Source: SG8-38 sp041576815 | GTDB taxonomy: Bacteria > Myxococcota_A > Polyangia > Polyangiales > Houyiibacteriaceae | DNA: 64,000 bases | Assembly: GCA_041576815.1 (NCBI GenBank) | Contig: JBFGKE010000001.1 | Coordinates: 1-64,000 of the forward strand | Direction: 5' to 3' | Shown here: positions 8,154-15,739 of the stretch, one piece after another | Numbering within the stretch: the first letter of the stretch is position 1 | Layout of the letters: each line of letters opens with the position of its first letter | The notes under the pieces: model-generated | Seen by the model: only the letters and a program-made list of their open reading frames with translations | What the model was told of the DNA's origin: nothing | The model's database searches: none | Translations under genes and position numbers: made by a program

Positions 8154-9179
8154 ATGGCCGGGGAAGGAAAACAGTCCCGAGCGTCCGTCTTCAACCTCCT
8201 ATTTTTGACGATCGGGCTGGCGCTGTTCGTCTTTTTGCTGGTCCGGCTGGACGTCCACACGATCGTCGAGAAGCTCCGGCAGGTCGGATGGTTCTTCGTC
8301 CCGGCGTTCCTCTGCTACGTCGCAAACCTCTTTTTCGCGGCGCTCACCTGGCGCGCGACCATCAATCCCAAGCACTCGCACGCGAGCATCTTCGACCTAT
8401 GGCACGCGTTCTGGGCCGGCCACGCGATCAACGCGGTGACGCCCGGGGGCGGTGCAGGCGAGTTCCTCAAGGCCTCGCTGCTGCGCGGGAAGCTCGAGGG
8501 GAAGGAGCTCGTCGCCTCGATCATTCTGTACAACGGGATCAATTCGGCGGTCACCGCTGCAGCAGCGGTCCTTGGCGCGCTGATCTGCTTCGTCTTCCTC
8601 GACGTTCCGCGCGATGCGACCGGCATCGTGCTGGCCGGATCGGTCGTGGTGTTCTTGCTGTTCTTGGTGCTGCTTTGGTGGATTCATTCCGGCGCGGTCT
8701 CGCACGTCATCCACGTTGCGACGAAGCTCCCGTTCGTGAAGATCGCCGATGAAGCGGAGCTGGTCGAAAGGGCCAAGGACGTCGATCGCCGGATGGGCAC
8801 GTTCATCCGGAGTCGACCGCGTGCGATGGCTCGCTCGGCGTCGCTATCATTTTGCGTCCGGCTCCTGCAGATCGCTGAAACCGGATTCCTTCTGTACCCA
8901 CTGATGCCCGGCGACCGCGTGCTGCTCATCGCCATTCTCATGCAAACCGCCAGCCAGCTCATCGTTTGGATTGCCGCGTTCGTGCCTGCGAAGATCGGCG
9001 TGCTCGAGGGCGGCAACGCCGGACTCTTTCAGCTTGCAGGGCTTGATCCTGTCACCGCCTTCACGGTGGTCATCGCCAAGCGGCTCAGAATGGTCCTCGG
9101 AGTCGCGATCGGGCTCGCGTTGGGCTCGCGTTTCATCGGGCAACGGGCTTCTTACAATCCGAGGCCCGAGGACTCCTGA
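8154..9179 (+). CDS. Flippase-like integral membrane protein (LPG synthase transmembrane family)
   Basis: The 341-residue polytopic protein matches the lysylphosphatidylglycerol-synthase transmembrane / YbhN-like family. Conserved features are WHAFWAGHAINAVTPGGGAGEFLKASLL at about residue 85 (split here by helices), and a late FVPAKIGVLEGGNAGLF segment. Seven to eight hydrophobic helices can be drawn. It lacks the soluble aminoacyl-transferase domain of MprF, so it may move lipid-linked glycans or isoprenoid lipids rather than aminoacylate lipid. It faces a convergent glycosyltransferase 8 nt away. The ATG at 8154 was chosen because the upstream extension is in shadow sequence of the small lipoprotein gene. 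Confidence 0.82.
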   Translation: MAGEGKQSRASVFNLLFLTIGLALFVFLLVRLDVHTIVEKLRQVGWFFVPAFLCYVANLFFAALTWRATINPKHSHASIFDLWHAFWAGHAINAVTPGGGAGEFLKASLLRGKLEGKELVASIILYNGINSAVTAAAAVLGALICFVFLDVPRDATGIVLAGSVVVFLLFLVLLWWIHSGAVSHVIHVATKLPFVKIADEAELVERAKDVDRRMGTFIRSRPRAMARSASLSFCVRLLQIAETGFLLYPLMPGDRVLLIAILMQTASQLIVWIAAFVPAKIGVLEGGNAGLFQLAGLDPVTAFTVVIAKRLRMVLGVAIGLALGSRFIGQRASYNPRPEDS

Positions 9180-9187
9180 CCCGCGGC

Positions 9188-10390
9188 TCAGCCACGGATA
9201 CACTCTCGCAGCCAAGGGCCGACGGACCATCCAGAGGCCACATCCCGGACGCGCGGCGCGGATAGCCTCTCGGTGAGAAACGCGTCGAGACGTTCCGCCC
9301 GTGCGTCCCAAGTGAGCGTCTTGGAATCGGCCTTCGCCCTGGCGGAAAGTTTCGCCGCAAGCTCGGCGTCCCCACACAGCTTCTTCACCGCCTCGGTCGC
9401 CTCCGCCACGTTTCCAGGTTCCACCAGCCAAGCGTTCTTCGCATGATGAAGCACTTCGCGAACATCGGGTGTATTGCCGGCAAGCACGGGCCGCCCCGAC
9501 GCCAAGTACAAGAACACCTTCAGAGGTAGAACGGTTCGTCCGAACTCTTCGAGCGGCCGTCTGGACGGCGGGATCAGGAGCACGTCTGCAGCGTAAAGAT
9601 AGGGAACCGTCGCGCGGGGCGCCTGCCAGGGCACGAGCCGAACGTTGTCGATGGCGCCGGCCTCTCGCTCGGTCGGGTTTCCATCCCCTGCGGCGCCAAC
9701 GAGGACGAAGTCGACCTCGGGCAGGGCGCGCGCCATTGCGAAGACGACGCCGAGACCTTTGCCTTGGTTGATGCGACCGGTGTACACGACCGTGGGTCGG
9801 CGGCGGTCCCAACCCAAGGTGTCGCGCGCTCGCTCGAGCGACAGCTCCGGAATCATGCGCGTCGGATCGAAGCCGTTGTGGACCACCTTCAGCCGCTCTG
9901 GCGGCACACCGATCCTCAAGAACGACTTTCGGGCGAGATCCGAATGACAGGCCATCCCGAGGAAGCGCGGATGCGTCATCCACGAGCGCAGCAATGGTTG
10001 CAGGAGAGGCGTTTGATCGGGCAGCGGCCGATAGTGATCGTAGAACACCGGGACCCGGCCGCGCATCGCGGTCGCGAGGATCGCCGTGTTGCGCGTGTAG
10101 AGAACCTCACACTGGCGATACTCGTCCGTCCACGGAACTCGAAGTGCTTGCCATCCATGCTGAGCGGTTTTTCGTTCGAACGGATTCGGGACGGGAACGA
10201 TCCGGACCGATCCTTCGATCTGGTAGTGATCGATGATCTGGCTTGCAGCGTCCGGAAGCCCGGAGCGGCGCGGAAAAAGGAAGCTCACATCATGGCCGCG
10301 CCGAGACAGCGCGGCTGCAGTGTGCATGAACACTTCCGCATCTGCCTGAGGGCTCGGGAGCGAGCCTTCAAACGCAAAAGCAATGCGCAT
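9188..10390 (-). CDS. Glycosyltransferase, family 4 (GT-B fold)
   Basis: This 400-residue protein begins with MRIAFAFEGSLPSP, the first Rossmann strand of GT-B enzymes. VVHNGFDP sits near residue 168. A TVVYTGRINQGKGL segment opens the nucleotide-sugar-binding domain. A late segment, TVLPLKVFLYLASGRPVLAG, matches the acceptor/donor E-x7-E region in position. It would transfer a sugar from a nucleotide sugar during cell-surface glycan synthesis. It is a single gene, convergent with the flippase-like gene. Donor and acceptor are unknown. Confidence 0.9.
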   Translation of the reverse strand: MRIAFAFEGSLPSPQADAEVFMHTAAALSRRGHDVSFLFPRRSGLPDAASQIIDHYQIEGSVRIVPVPNPFERKTAQHGWQALRVPWTDEYRQCEVLYTRNTAILATAMRGRVPVFYDHYRPLPDQTPLLQPLLRSWMTHPRFLGMACHSDLARKSFLRIGVPPERLKVVHNGFDPTRMIPELSLERARDTLGWDRRRPTVVYTGRINQGKGLGVVFAMARALPEVDFVLVGAAGDGNPTEREAGAIDNVRLVPWQAPRATVPYLYAADVLLIPPSRRPLEEFGRTVLPLKVFLYLASGRPVLAGNTPDVREVLHHAKNAWLVEPGNVAEATEAVKKLCGDAELAAKLSARAKADSKTLTWDARAERLDAFLTERLSAPRVRDVASGWSVGPWLRECIRG

Positions 10391-10522
10391 TACTTCCCAT
10401 CCCTTCCGATGGCCCAGTTATTCCACGAGGCAACCTGGCTCGTCGAGCGCGTTTGGTAACCCCGTACGAGGCTCGCGGATTGCCTTCTTGCACGTCGAGT
10501 GCAAGGACAGCGTGAGAGGGTC

Positions 10523-11119
10523 ATGGCGAGTGCCATCCAACAGTTTGCATCGAAGCTGGTCGAGAGCAGGGCGCTCGGTCGGGCACTCAGTCACCTGCCG
10601 GAGGATGTCCGCGATGCCCTGGAGGATTTGGCCGCCGGTGACGAGCCCAGCTCGATTCGCAGAGGCTCGCTCACCGAGGGTGAGACCGTCCGCAGGGTCG
10701 CAGTCTTTCTCGGGCAGGTCGGGCAGGGCGCGGCAGCTCGCGGCATCAATCTGATGAAGGGCGCGATCGTCGGCGGTGCGGTGCGTGGCTGCAACGTCGC
10801 CGCCGTCGATGTCGTGGACGGTGATCTTCGCGGCATCAACGTGATCGTGGGCGATGTCCGCGGCGGCACGGTGCGTGGCATCAACGTGCTGGTCGGCGAC
10901 GTGCGTGGCGGCTCGGTCGAAGGGGCGAACGTCCTGCTGGGCGACGTTCGCGCGGGGGTCGTGACCCACACGAATCTGGTCGTCGGCCACGTTCACGGCG
11001 GAAAGCTCGACGCCAACATCCTTCTTGGCAACGTCTTCGGCGGCGAAGTGTCTGCGAAGGTCCACATTGGAGAAGTCGTGGGCGGGTCGGTGGCTATGGA
11101 ATCAACCGTTCGCCCTTGA
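10523..11119 (+). CDS. Pentapeptide-like repeat (beta-solenoid) protein
   Basis: The 198-residue protein has a helical N-terminal domain (residues 1-70). About 115 residues of strict repeat follow (75-190). The repeat reads as x-[N/D]-[V/L]-x-x units in blocks of 15, for example INVLV-GDVRG-GSVEG, then ANVLL-GDVRA-GVVTH. The central residue of each five is nearly always Val, Leu or Ile, and small or Asn/Asp residues precede it. This is the logic of pentapeptide-repeat beta-helices, though with Val rather than Leu/Phe. No signal peptide or membrane segment is visible. ATG 10523 is preceded by GAGAGGG at 10514-10520; a GTG at 10499 in frame is the alternative. Function is unknown. Confidence 0.8.
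   Translation: MASAIQQFASKLVESRALGRALSHLPEDVRDALEDLAAGDEPSSIRRGSLTEGETVRRVAVFLGQVGQGAAARGINLMKGAIVGGAVRGCNVAAVDVVDGDLRGINVIVGDVRGGTVRGINVLVGDVRGGSVEGANVLLGDVRAGVVTHTNLVVGHVHGGKLDANILLGNVFGGEVSAKVHIGEVVGGSVAMESTVRP
10745..11092 (+). repeat. Tandem 45-nt coding repeats (15-residue blocks)
   Basis: Inside the solenoid gene the DNA itself repeats with a 45-nt period, e.g. GGCATCAACGTG near 10831 and 10876, each followed by GGCGA(T/C)GT(C/G)CG(C/T)GGCGGC. The first blocks keep the period exactly. The last three have lost one codon each, which shortens the repeat to 42 nt. The pattern suggests recent internal duplication. Confidence 0.75.
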
Positions 11120-11750
11120 GCTTCTTGGCGACCGCCCGCGTCACCGAGGCTCGCGCGTCTTCGAGCGATTTGGGATCAATCGTTTCCGATTGCCCTGTCC
11201 AAACGAGCTCGTTGGTGGCGACCGAATAGAGGTTGGTTTCGAGCTTGAGGGTCGTGCTCGTCTTGAAGTATCCCGGCTCGCGCACCTCGGCGTAGGTCGT
11301 GCCGTAGAATCCGTAGAAGCCTCCGTATCCCCATCCCAACCCAGGTGACGCGGGGTAATAACGCGTCTTCGGGTTGTTGTGCTTCTTGGGTGGTGTGTAT
11401 TTCTGCGTTTTATCGACACTGAGCAGACGCGTGAGCAGAACTCCGTCGAATCCGCCGGCGTCGATGGCTGCATGGAGCTGCTCTTCGGTGAAAGCCGCGT
11501 CTTGCGGCAGGACCGTGATGCTGGCCTGCGCGGTCCCGCCTTCTTTCCCGATCGCCGAAACAAGCGCACCTTCGAACGCTCGACGGGTTTCTTGGTCCTC
11601 GGCGACCCCGATGACCATCAATTTCTTGAATACGGTCTCTTCGTAGCCGGGGTTCCGGTAGCTCTGAGAGAAGTTGGTGGCGGTGGTCTTGCAGCCCGAA
11701 AAAGCAGCGAGAAAGCTCAAAATGGTTAGGAGTCGGAGGGGTTGAATCAC
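11094..11750 (-). CDS. Putative outer-membrane lipoprotein of unknown function
   Basis: From a GTG at 11750 the 218-residue product starts with a compact lipoprotein signal (IQPLRLLTILSFLAAFSGC). An upstream ATG at 11792 in the same frame would add 14 residues before the signal. The mature protein has a Gly/Tyr-rich loop (GLGWGYGGFYGFYG, about residue 135) and beta-rich ends, including LKLETNLYSVATNELVWTG. This resembles a family of small lipoproteins found widely in Proteobacteria with no assigned role. Its 3' end overlaps the solenoid gene's 3' end by 26 nt, in convergent orientation. Confidence 0.75.
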   Translation of the reverse strand: MIQPLRLLTILSFLAAFSGCKTTATNFSQSYRNPGYEETVFKKLMVIGVAEDQETRRAFEGALVSAIGKEGGTAQASITVLPQDAAFTEEQLHAAIDAGGFDGVLLTRLLSVDKTQKYTPPKKHNNPKTRYYPASPGLGWGYGGFYGFYGTTYAEVREPGYFKTSTTLKLETNLYSVATNELVWTGQSETIDPKSLEDARASVTRAVAKKLKGERLIP

Positions 11751-11792
11751 GGCCGTAGCGTAGGGCACCTCCGCCGCTCCGACCATCGCCAT

Positions 11793-12099
11793 GTTCTCGA
11801 CAGCCGTTGCGGAGCTGCTAGGGTGGCTCTTAGAAAGCCCTCGGTAGGGCGCGGGGGCTCACCGTGAGCGCCCGGCACGTTGTCTGTTCCTACGCGAACC
11901 GCGCCGTGATTCGAAACAGCGGTTTGAGGCTCGTAGAAGACACAGAGACGAATTGAGGCGGGGGCATGGGCAAGCACGCCCAGACCAACGCGCCACCCAC
12001 GGCGCATGCTCTTCCGTCCCATTCGAATACCGGGAAACCAGATTTCCCATGCAATCCCGGCCTCTGCGGAGGCCCAAGAGAAACGAAAAGAGAAACAAC
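11793..12099 (+). other. Leader region with hairpins upstream of the RRM operon
   Basis: No gene is supported in these 307 nt. Three inverted repeats stand out. The first, at 11847-11873, has outer arms GGGCGC/GCGCCC and a nested GCTCA/TGAGC. The second is at 12032-12048 (GGGAAA-CCAGA-TTTCCC). The third is at 12059-12074 (GGCCTC-TGCG-GAGGCC). After the last hairpin comes an A-rich unstructured stretch up to the start codon. This looks like a structured 5' untranslated leader of the RNA-binding protein operon, perhaps thermosensing or autoregulatory. That role is inferred. Confidence 0.5.
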
Positions 12100-12381
12100 A
12101 TGAGTAAGAAGATATTTGTAGGCAGCCTGAGCTGGAACACGACGAGTGCGGAGCTTCAGAACGCCTTTGCCGCTTGTGGCGATGTGGTCGAGGCCAAGGT
12201 CGTGACCGACCGTGACACCGGTCGCTCGCGCGGATTCGGCTTCGTGACCTTCCAAGACGAGCAGGGAGCGACCAGCGCCATCGAAACGCTCGACGGCAGC
12301 ACCCTCGACGGGCGCACCATCCGCGTCGACCGGGCCAACGACAAGCGCTCGGACAATCGCGGTTCATTCGGTCGCTGGTGA
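12100..12381 (+). CDS. RNA-binding protein with one RRM domain
   Basis: The 93-residue protein is a single RNA recognition motif. RNP2 is KIFVGSL (residues 4-10) and RNP1 is RGFGFVTF (about 45-52). A short Arg/Asn/Ser/Gly tail (KRSDNRGSFGRW) follows, as in bacterial glycine-rich RNA-binding proteins. These bind single-stranded RNA and are often cold-induced. The start is fixed by the RRM itself; the ribosome site is weak. Its TGA overlaps the GTG of the helicase gene by 4 nt, so the two are translationally coupled. Confidence 0.93.
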   Translation: MSKKIFVGSLSWNTTSAELQNAFAACGDVVEAKVVTDRDTGRSRGFGFVTFQDEQGATSAIETLDGSTLDGRTIRVDRANDKRSDNRGSFGRW

Positions 12382-13505
12382 CATTCGATACGCTAGGGCT
12401 CGCCCCCGAGTTGCAAACGGCAATCGAGCGCGCGGGCTACACGACTCCGACTCCAATCCAGCAGCTGGCGATCCCGCCAGCGCTGTCGGGGCGTGACATC
12501 CTCGGCTGCGCCCAAACAGGCACCGGGAAGACCGCTGCGTTTGGTCTGCCCGTGCTCCAACGGGTCGACGCACGGGTGGGCAACCGGCCCAGTCTCCGCG
12601 CGCTGATCGTGACGCCAACCCGAGAGCTCGCTGCGCAAATCGGCTCGAGCCTGGCCACGTACGGCGCGGACTTCAACCTCTGGCACACCGTGATCTTTGG
12701 CGGGGTGAGCGACAAGGCGCAGATTGCGGAGCTCAGGCGAGGCATCGACATCCTCGTGGCCACACCAGGCCGGCTCCTCGATTTGATGGGTCGCGGGTTC
12801 GTACGGCTCGACGACGTCGAGCTGTTCGTCCTCGATGAGGCAGACCGGATGCTCGACATGGGGTTTCTCCCCGACGTGCGCCGAATCACCAAAGCGCTGC
12901 CGGCGGACCGGCAGACGCTGTTCTTTTCCGCTACGATGCCGCCGGCGATCCACCGGCTTGCCGAGACGCTCCTCGACGACCCCGTTGCCGTGGCCGTTGC
13001 TCCGGTCTCTTCTACTGTGGAGCTGATCGAGCAGCATGTCTTTTTCGTCGACAAAACCCGAAAGCGCAGGCTGTTGGCGGAGCTGCTGAACGATCCCGAC
13101 GTGAAGCACACACTAGTGTTCAGCCGTACGAAGCACGGGGCCAACCGGATCGTTCGCGATCTGGAGAAAGCGGGCATCCCGGCGGGCGCGATTCATGGGA
13201 ACAAGTCGCAGGGCGCACGCACGCGTGCGCTCGACGCCTTTCGAAGTGGCCGCCTCTCGGTGCTGGTCGCAACCGACATCGCCGCACGCGGAATCGACGT
13301 CGAAGGCGTGAGCCACGTCATCAACTACGACCTTCCGAACGTCCCCGAGACGTACGTGCACCGGATCGGACGCACGGCGCGCGCTGGCGCAGCCGGCGTC
13401 GCGTGGTCGTTTTGCGGTCCGGACGAGCGGCCCCACCTCGCCAGCATCGAAAGACTGATCGACAAGCGACTCAATCCAATCAAGCCGGAGCAAAACCGTG
13501 TCTAA
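12378..13505 (+). CDS. DEAD-box ATP-dependent RNA helicase
   Basis: The 375-residue helicase has all core motifs: PTPIQQLAIP (Q motif), AQTGTGKT (motif I), PTRELAAQ (Ia), VLDEADRMLDMGF (II, DEAD), SATMP (III), TLVFSRTKHGA (IV), ATDIAARGIDV (V) and HRIGRTARAGAAG (VI). It is nearly a bare core: the usual C-terminal basic tail of RhlE/CsdA proteins is missing. The start is a GTG overlapping the stop of the upstream RRM gene, and its end overlaps the start of a second RRM gene. The arrangement suggests that the flanking RRM proteins supply RNA specificity. Confidence 0.95.
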   Translation: MTFDTLGLAPELQTAIERAGYTTPTPIQQLAIPPALSGRDILGCAQTGTGKTAAFGLPVLQRVDARVGNRPSLRALIVTPTRELAAQIGSSLATYGADFNLWHTVIFGGVSDKAQIAELRRGIDILVATPGRLLDLMGRGFVRLDDVELFVLDEADRMLDMGFLPDVRRITKALPADRQTLFFSATMPPAIHRLAETLLDDPVAVAVAPVSSTVELIEQHVFFVDKTRKRRLLAELLNDPDVKHTLVFSRTKHGANRIVRDLEKAGIPAGAIHGNKSQGARTRALDAFRSGRLSVLVATDIAARGIDVEGVSHVINYDLPNVPETYVHRIGRTARAGAAGVAWSFCGPDERPHLASIERLIDKRLNPIKPEQNRV

Positions 13506-13860
13506 CAAGATTTTCGTTGGCAATCTCGACTTCACGACCACCGAGCAAGACCTTCGCGACCTGTTCTCCGAGGTCGGTGAGGTGGAGGACGTTCACATCC
13601 CGACCGATCGGACGTCCGGGCGCCCGCGGGGCTTTGCGTTCGTCCGTTTCGCCACTGCGGAGCAGGCCGCGCAAGCGGTAGAGACGATGAACGGCCAGGA
13701 AGTGTCTGGACGAGCCCTTCGGCTCGATGTGGCCGAAGATCGCCCTCGGGCACAGCGACCCCGGCGAGACTTCGGCGGTGGCCAGCGGCCCGGCTCGTTC
13801 CACAGACAGGGGAAACCAAAAGGCAGTCGCAGAGGTGTTCGCGCAAAAAAGCGCAGCTGA
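13498..13860 (+). CDS. RNA-binding protein with RRM domain and basic tail
   Basis: The 120-residue protein has an RRM (RNP2 KIFVGNL at 4-10; RNP1 RGFAFVRF near 45). A 38-residue Arg/Gly/Lys-rich tail ending VRAKKRS follows, longer and more basic than in the paralogue at 12100. Translation starts at a GTG inside the helicase gene (8-nt overlap). A strong terminator follows 15 nt after the stop. The tail may act as the RNA-clamping extension that the helicase itself lacks; this is inference. Confidence 0.92.
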   Translation: MSNKIFVGNLDFTTTEQDLRDLFSEVGEVEDVHIPTDRTSGRPRGFAFVRFATAEQAAQAVETMNGQEVSGRALRLDVAEDRPRAQRPRRDFGGGQRPGSFHRQGKPKGSRRGVRAKKRS

Positions 13861-13875
13861 ATAGGTCAGCAATAC

Positions 13876-13905
13876 AAAGCCCGGAGCGATCGCCCCGGGC
13901 TTTGT
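13876..13905. terminator. Bidirectional rho-independent terminator
   Basis: A 9-bp perfect stem (AAAGCCCGG at 13876-13884 with CCGGGCTTT at 13895-13903) encloses a 10-nt loop. T-rich sequence follows on the plus strand (TTTGTTT), and the minus strand reads TTTGTATT. It lies between the convergent RRM gene and the first small heat-shock gene, so it can end both transcripts. Confidence 0.85.
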
Positions 13906-13949
13906 TTGGGCAGCGCCCGTTTTCCGGTCGCTATGCCGTCGCCAATGGC

Positions 13950-14390
13950 TCAACCCGACGTGACCGGGATGGTCACGGGCGCCGCCGCGGCTCGCTTTGG
14001 GATCCGAACTTTCAAGACACCTCGGTCGACCGTGGCTCGGGCATCGTTCGCGTCGAGATATGCGGGCAGCGAGAGCTCGGCGTACCAGTCGGTTCCCACG
14101 GGGTCTCCCCAGACCAAGCGGTCCGACCACCGTTCTCGCCGCACGTGGATCGACAGCGCGGATTGGCCGTCGACGTGCACTCTCGTATTGTCCGAAAACG
14201 CGCCCGGCGTATCCGCGAGGATCATGACCTCCCTGTCGTTCTCGAGGATGTCGACCGGCATGCGGGGCGGCCTTCCGTGTTCGATCGGTTCGGCGGGCGC
14301 CTCACGAGCCGTAACGGGAACGTGTTGACCTGAAATACGGTCGGCCGTTCGTCCGAACGCGTTGCGGACTCGTCTCATCAAGTCGTTCAT
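13950..14390 (-). CDS. Small heat-shock protein (Hsp20 family), divergent
   Basis: The 146-residue protein has an alpha-crystallin domain from about residue 42 (PVDILENDREVMILADTPG) to 135. The usual A-x-x-x-n-GVL motif is present as ARATVDRGVLKVRIPK. The very short C-terminal extension (VTIPVTSG) keeps an I-P-V anchor for oligomer assembly. It is the last of three Hsp20 genes reading leftward, with an AGGTGAG ribosome site. These are ATP-independent holdases that bind unfolding proteins. Confidence 0.88.
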   Translation of the reverse strand: MNDLMRRVRNAFGRTADRISGQHVPVTAREAPAEPIEHGRPPRMPVDILENDREVMILADTPGAFSDNTRVHVDGQSALSIHVRRERWSDRLVWGDPVGTDWYAELSLPAYLDANDARATVDRGVLKVRIPKRAAAAPVTIPVTSG

Positions 14391-14409
14391 GGCTCACCTC
14401 TCGTTCGAT

Positions 14410-14796
14410 TCAGCTGTCGGAGGCGCTCACCTCGATTCGGCGGGGCTTAGCGGCCTCCGATTTCGCCAGGTGGACTTTCAGGACCCCCTGGGTGAGCTCG
14501 GCGCTCACGCCGTTGGGATCCACCGTGTGGGGGACGCGAAACGTTCGCGAGAACGCGAGGCGCGGTTGAGCCTGGTGCTCGTTCGCGGTTTGCGTTCCCT
14601 CGATGACGAGCTCGGAGCGGTCGAGTTGCACCGACAGAGCGTCTTTCGCAACGCCGGGAAAATCGGCTACGAGCAGGATTTCGTCCTGGTTTTCGAAGAT
14701 GTCGACGCGCGGCGTAATCGTGATCGCCTGCGCCTCGTCCGGCTGGTCGATGCTAGGGCTCTGCCGATGGGTCAATGTGGTGTTTTCGGCTTCCAT
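14410..14796 (-). CDS. Small heat-shock protein (Hsp20 family)
   Basis: The 128-residue holdase chaperone has its alpha-crystallin domain from about residue 27 (TPRVDIFENQDEILLVADFPG) to 115, with LTQGVLKVHLAKSE and the C-terminal RIEVS anchor. The ATG at 14796 has a perfect AGGAGGT site 7 nt before it; an in-frame upstream codon at 14820 is not needed. The gene is the middle of the Hsp20 triplet, 19 nt before the third gene and 20 nt after the first. Confidence 0.92.
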   Translation of the reverse strand: MEAENTTLTHRQSPSIDQPDEAQAITITPRVDIFENQDEILLVADFPGVAKDALSVQLDRSELVIEGTQTANEHQAQPRLAFSRTFRVPHTVDPNGVSAELTQGVLKVHLAKSEAAKPRRIEVSASDS

Positions 14797-14816
14797 GACT
14801 GCACCTCCTTTCGACC

Positions 14817-15302
14817 TCACGAGACCTGAACCTGAATTTGGCGCGGCTGTTCTTCCGCAACCTTGGGCAACACCATCTCGAGAACACCGTTCTTGAGCTT
14901 GGCCGTCGCCTTCTCGGTATCGATTCGGCAGGGGAGGGTAAAGCTCCGCGCGAACGCGCGATTCCCGCGTTCCTGCCGGTGGATCGCGTAGCCCTCGGGG
15001 GCTTCCGTCTTTCGTTGCCCTCGAATGGTGAGCGAGCTCTGCTCGACCGAGATCTCGAGGTCCTTCTCCGAGAGCCCAGGCACCTCGGCGCGGAGTCGGA
15101 GCTCCGGCCCGGTGTCATAAAGACCTACACGGGGCCACCCCGTGCCAGCCATCCAGCGCGCCCCTCGACCCGAGTCCTGGCCGGTTTCCCAACCCCGCTC
15201 GAAGTCCAAGAGCAACCGGTCCATCTGGCTTCGAAGGTCGTCCAACGCAGACCACTCGCGCCCGAGACCTCCAAATCCAACGTCATTCCATCGTGTCAAC
15301 AT
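14817..15302 (-). CDS. Small heat-shock protein (Hsp20 family)
   Basis: The 161-residue holdase chaperone has a long aromatic N-terminal arm (WNDVGFGGLGREWSALDDL). An alpha-crystallin domain follows (about 57-150) with LKNGVLEMVLPKVAEEQPRQI, and RQIQVQVS is the terminal anchor. AGGAGG lies 8 nt before the ATG. It is the promoter-proximal gene of the triplet. Its promoter must lie in or beyond the short gap before 15333, but I could not identify a sigma32-type site. Confidence 0.93.
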   Translation of the reverse strand: MLTRWNDVGFGGLGREWSALDDLRSQMDRLLLDFERGWETGQDSGRGARWMAGTGWPRVGLYDTGPELRLRAEVPGLSEKDLEISVEQSSLTIRGQRKTEAPEGYAIHRQERGNRAFARSFTLPCRIDTEKATAKLKNGVLEMVLPKVAEEQPRQIQVQVS

Positions 15303-15411
15303 GGTTCAACCTCCTTTCTGTTGGAGGGCCCAATGGCCGCCCCAAAAAAAGTAAGCACGCCCGCGCGGCGATCAAGGGGCGGTGGGGCACGAAAAAAATC
15401 CGAAGCCGGAG

Positions 15412-15439
15412 TTGACACCTGGGATGACATGGTTAGCCT
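15412..15439 (+). promoter_or_regulatory. Candidate sigma70-type promoter for the zinc-ribbon gene
   Basis: A perfect -35 box TTGACA (15412-15417) is followed after 16 nt by TAGCCT (15434-15439), which keeps the critical first, second and last -10 positions. It is about 90 nt upstream of the ATG at 15528. This is a pattern match only. Confidence 0.4.
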
Positions 15440-15527
15440 TTTTGCTAGGCGGCGTTTTCCCGCCATTTCGCGGCTGCACGCCGCGGCAAAACCCGCAAGG
15501 GCCGCTTCGGCCGAGGAGGAAACGACG

Positions 15528-15734
15528 ATGATATGGGAATGCAATGAGTGCGGCGGGCTGAACCGGACAGTTCCGCGCCTTTCCGTGTGTCCACTTTGCG
15601 GCGAGCCCGCAAGCCCGAGTCTGGCGCCGTCGAGCTCGACGGCGGCCGAGCTCACCGACCTGCGCGAGCATTGGATTCAAGTCGGAATGGCGCAGCAGGC
15701 GCCGCTGTTCGATTTCGCTTCCGCGGAGCTGTGA
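15528..15734 (+). CDS. Small zinc-ribbon protein
   Basis: The 68-residue protein begins with a two-knuckle zinc site: C-x2-C at residues 5-8 (CNEC) and C-x2-C at 20-23 (CPLC). A Ser/Ala linker and an amphipathic C-terminal helix ending in acidic and Leu residues follow. The ATG at 15528 has a very strong GAGGAGGA site (15513-15520). The frame is open back to an ATG at 15333. However, third-codon G+C between 15333 and 15527 is clearly lower than in real genes here, so I treat that part as leader. The family is not recognised. Confidence 0.7.
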   Translation: MIWECNECGGLNRTVPRLSVCPLCGEPASPSLAPSSSTAAELTDLREHWIQVGMAQQAPLFDFASAEL

Positions 15735-15739
15735 AGAAG

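Noticed and set aside
10745..11092. CRISPR array or non-coding tandem repeat
   Set aside because: The 45-nt period keeps the reading frame and encodes a regular protein repeat with no spacers.
15333..15527. Extension of the zinc-ribbon protein to the ATG at 15333
   Set aside because: Third-codon G+C drops to near half in this stretch, and the much stronger ribosome site is at 15513-15520.
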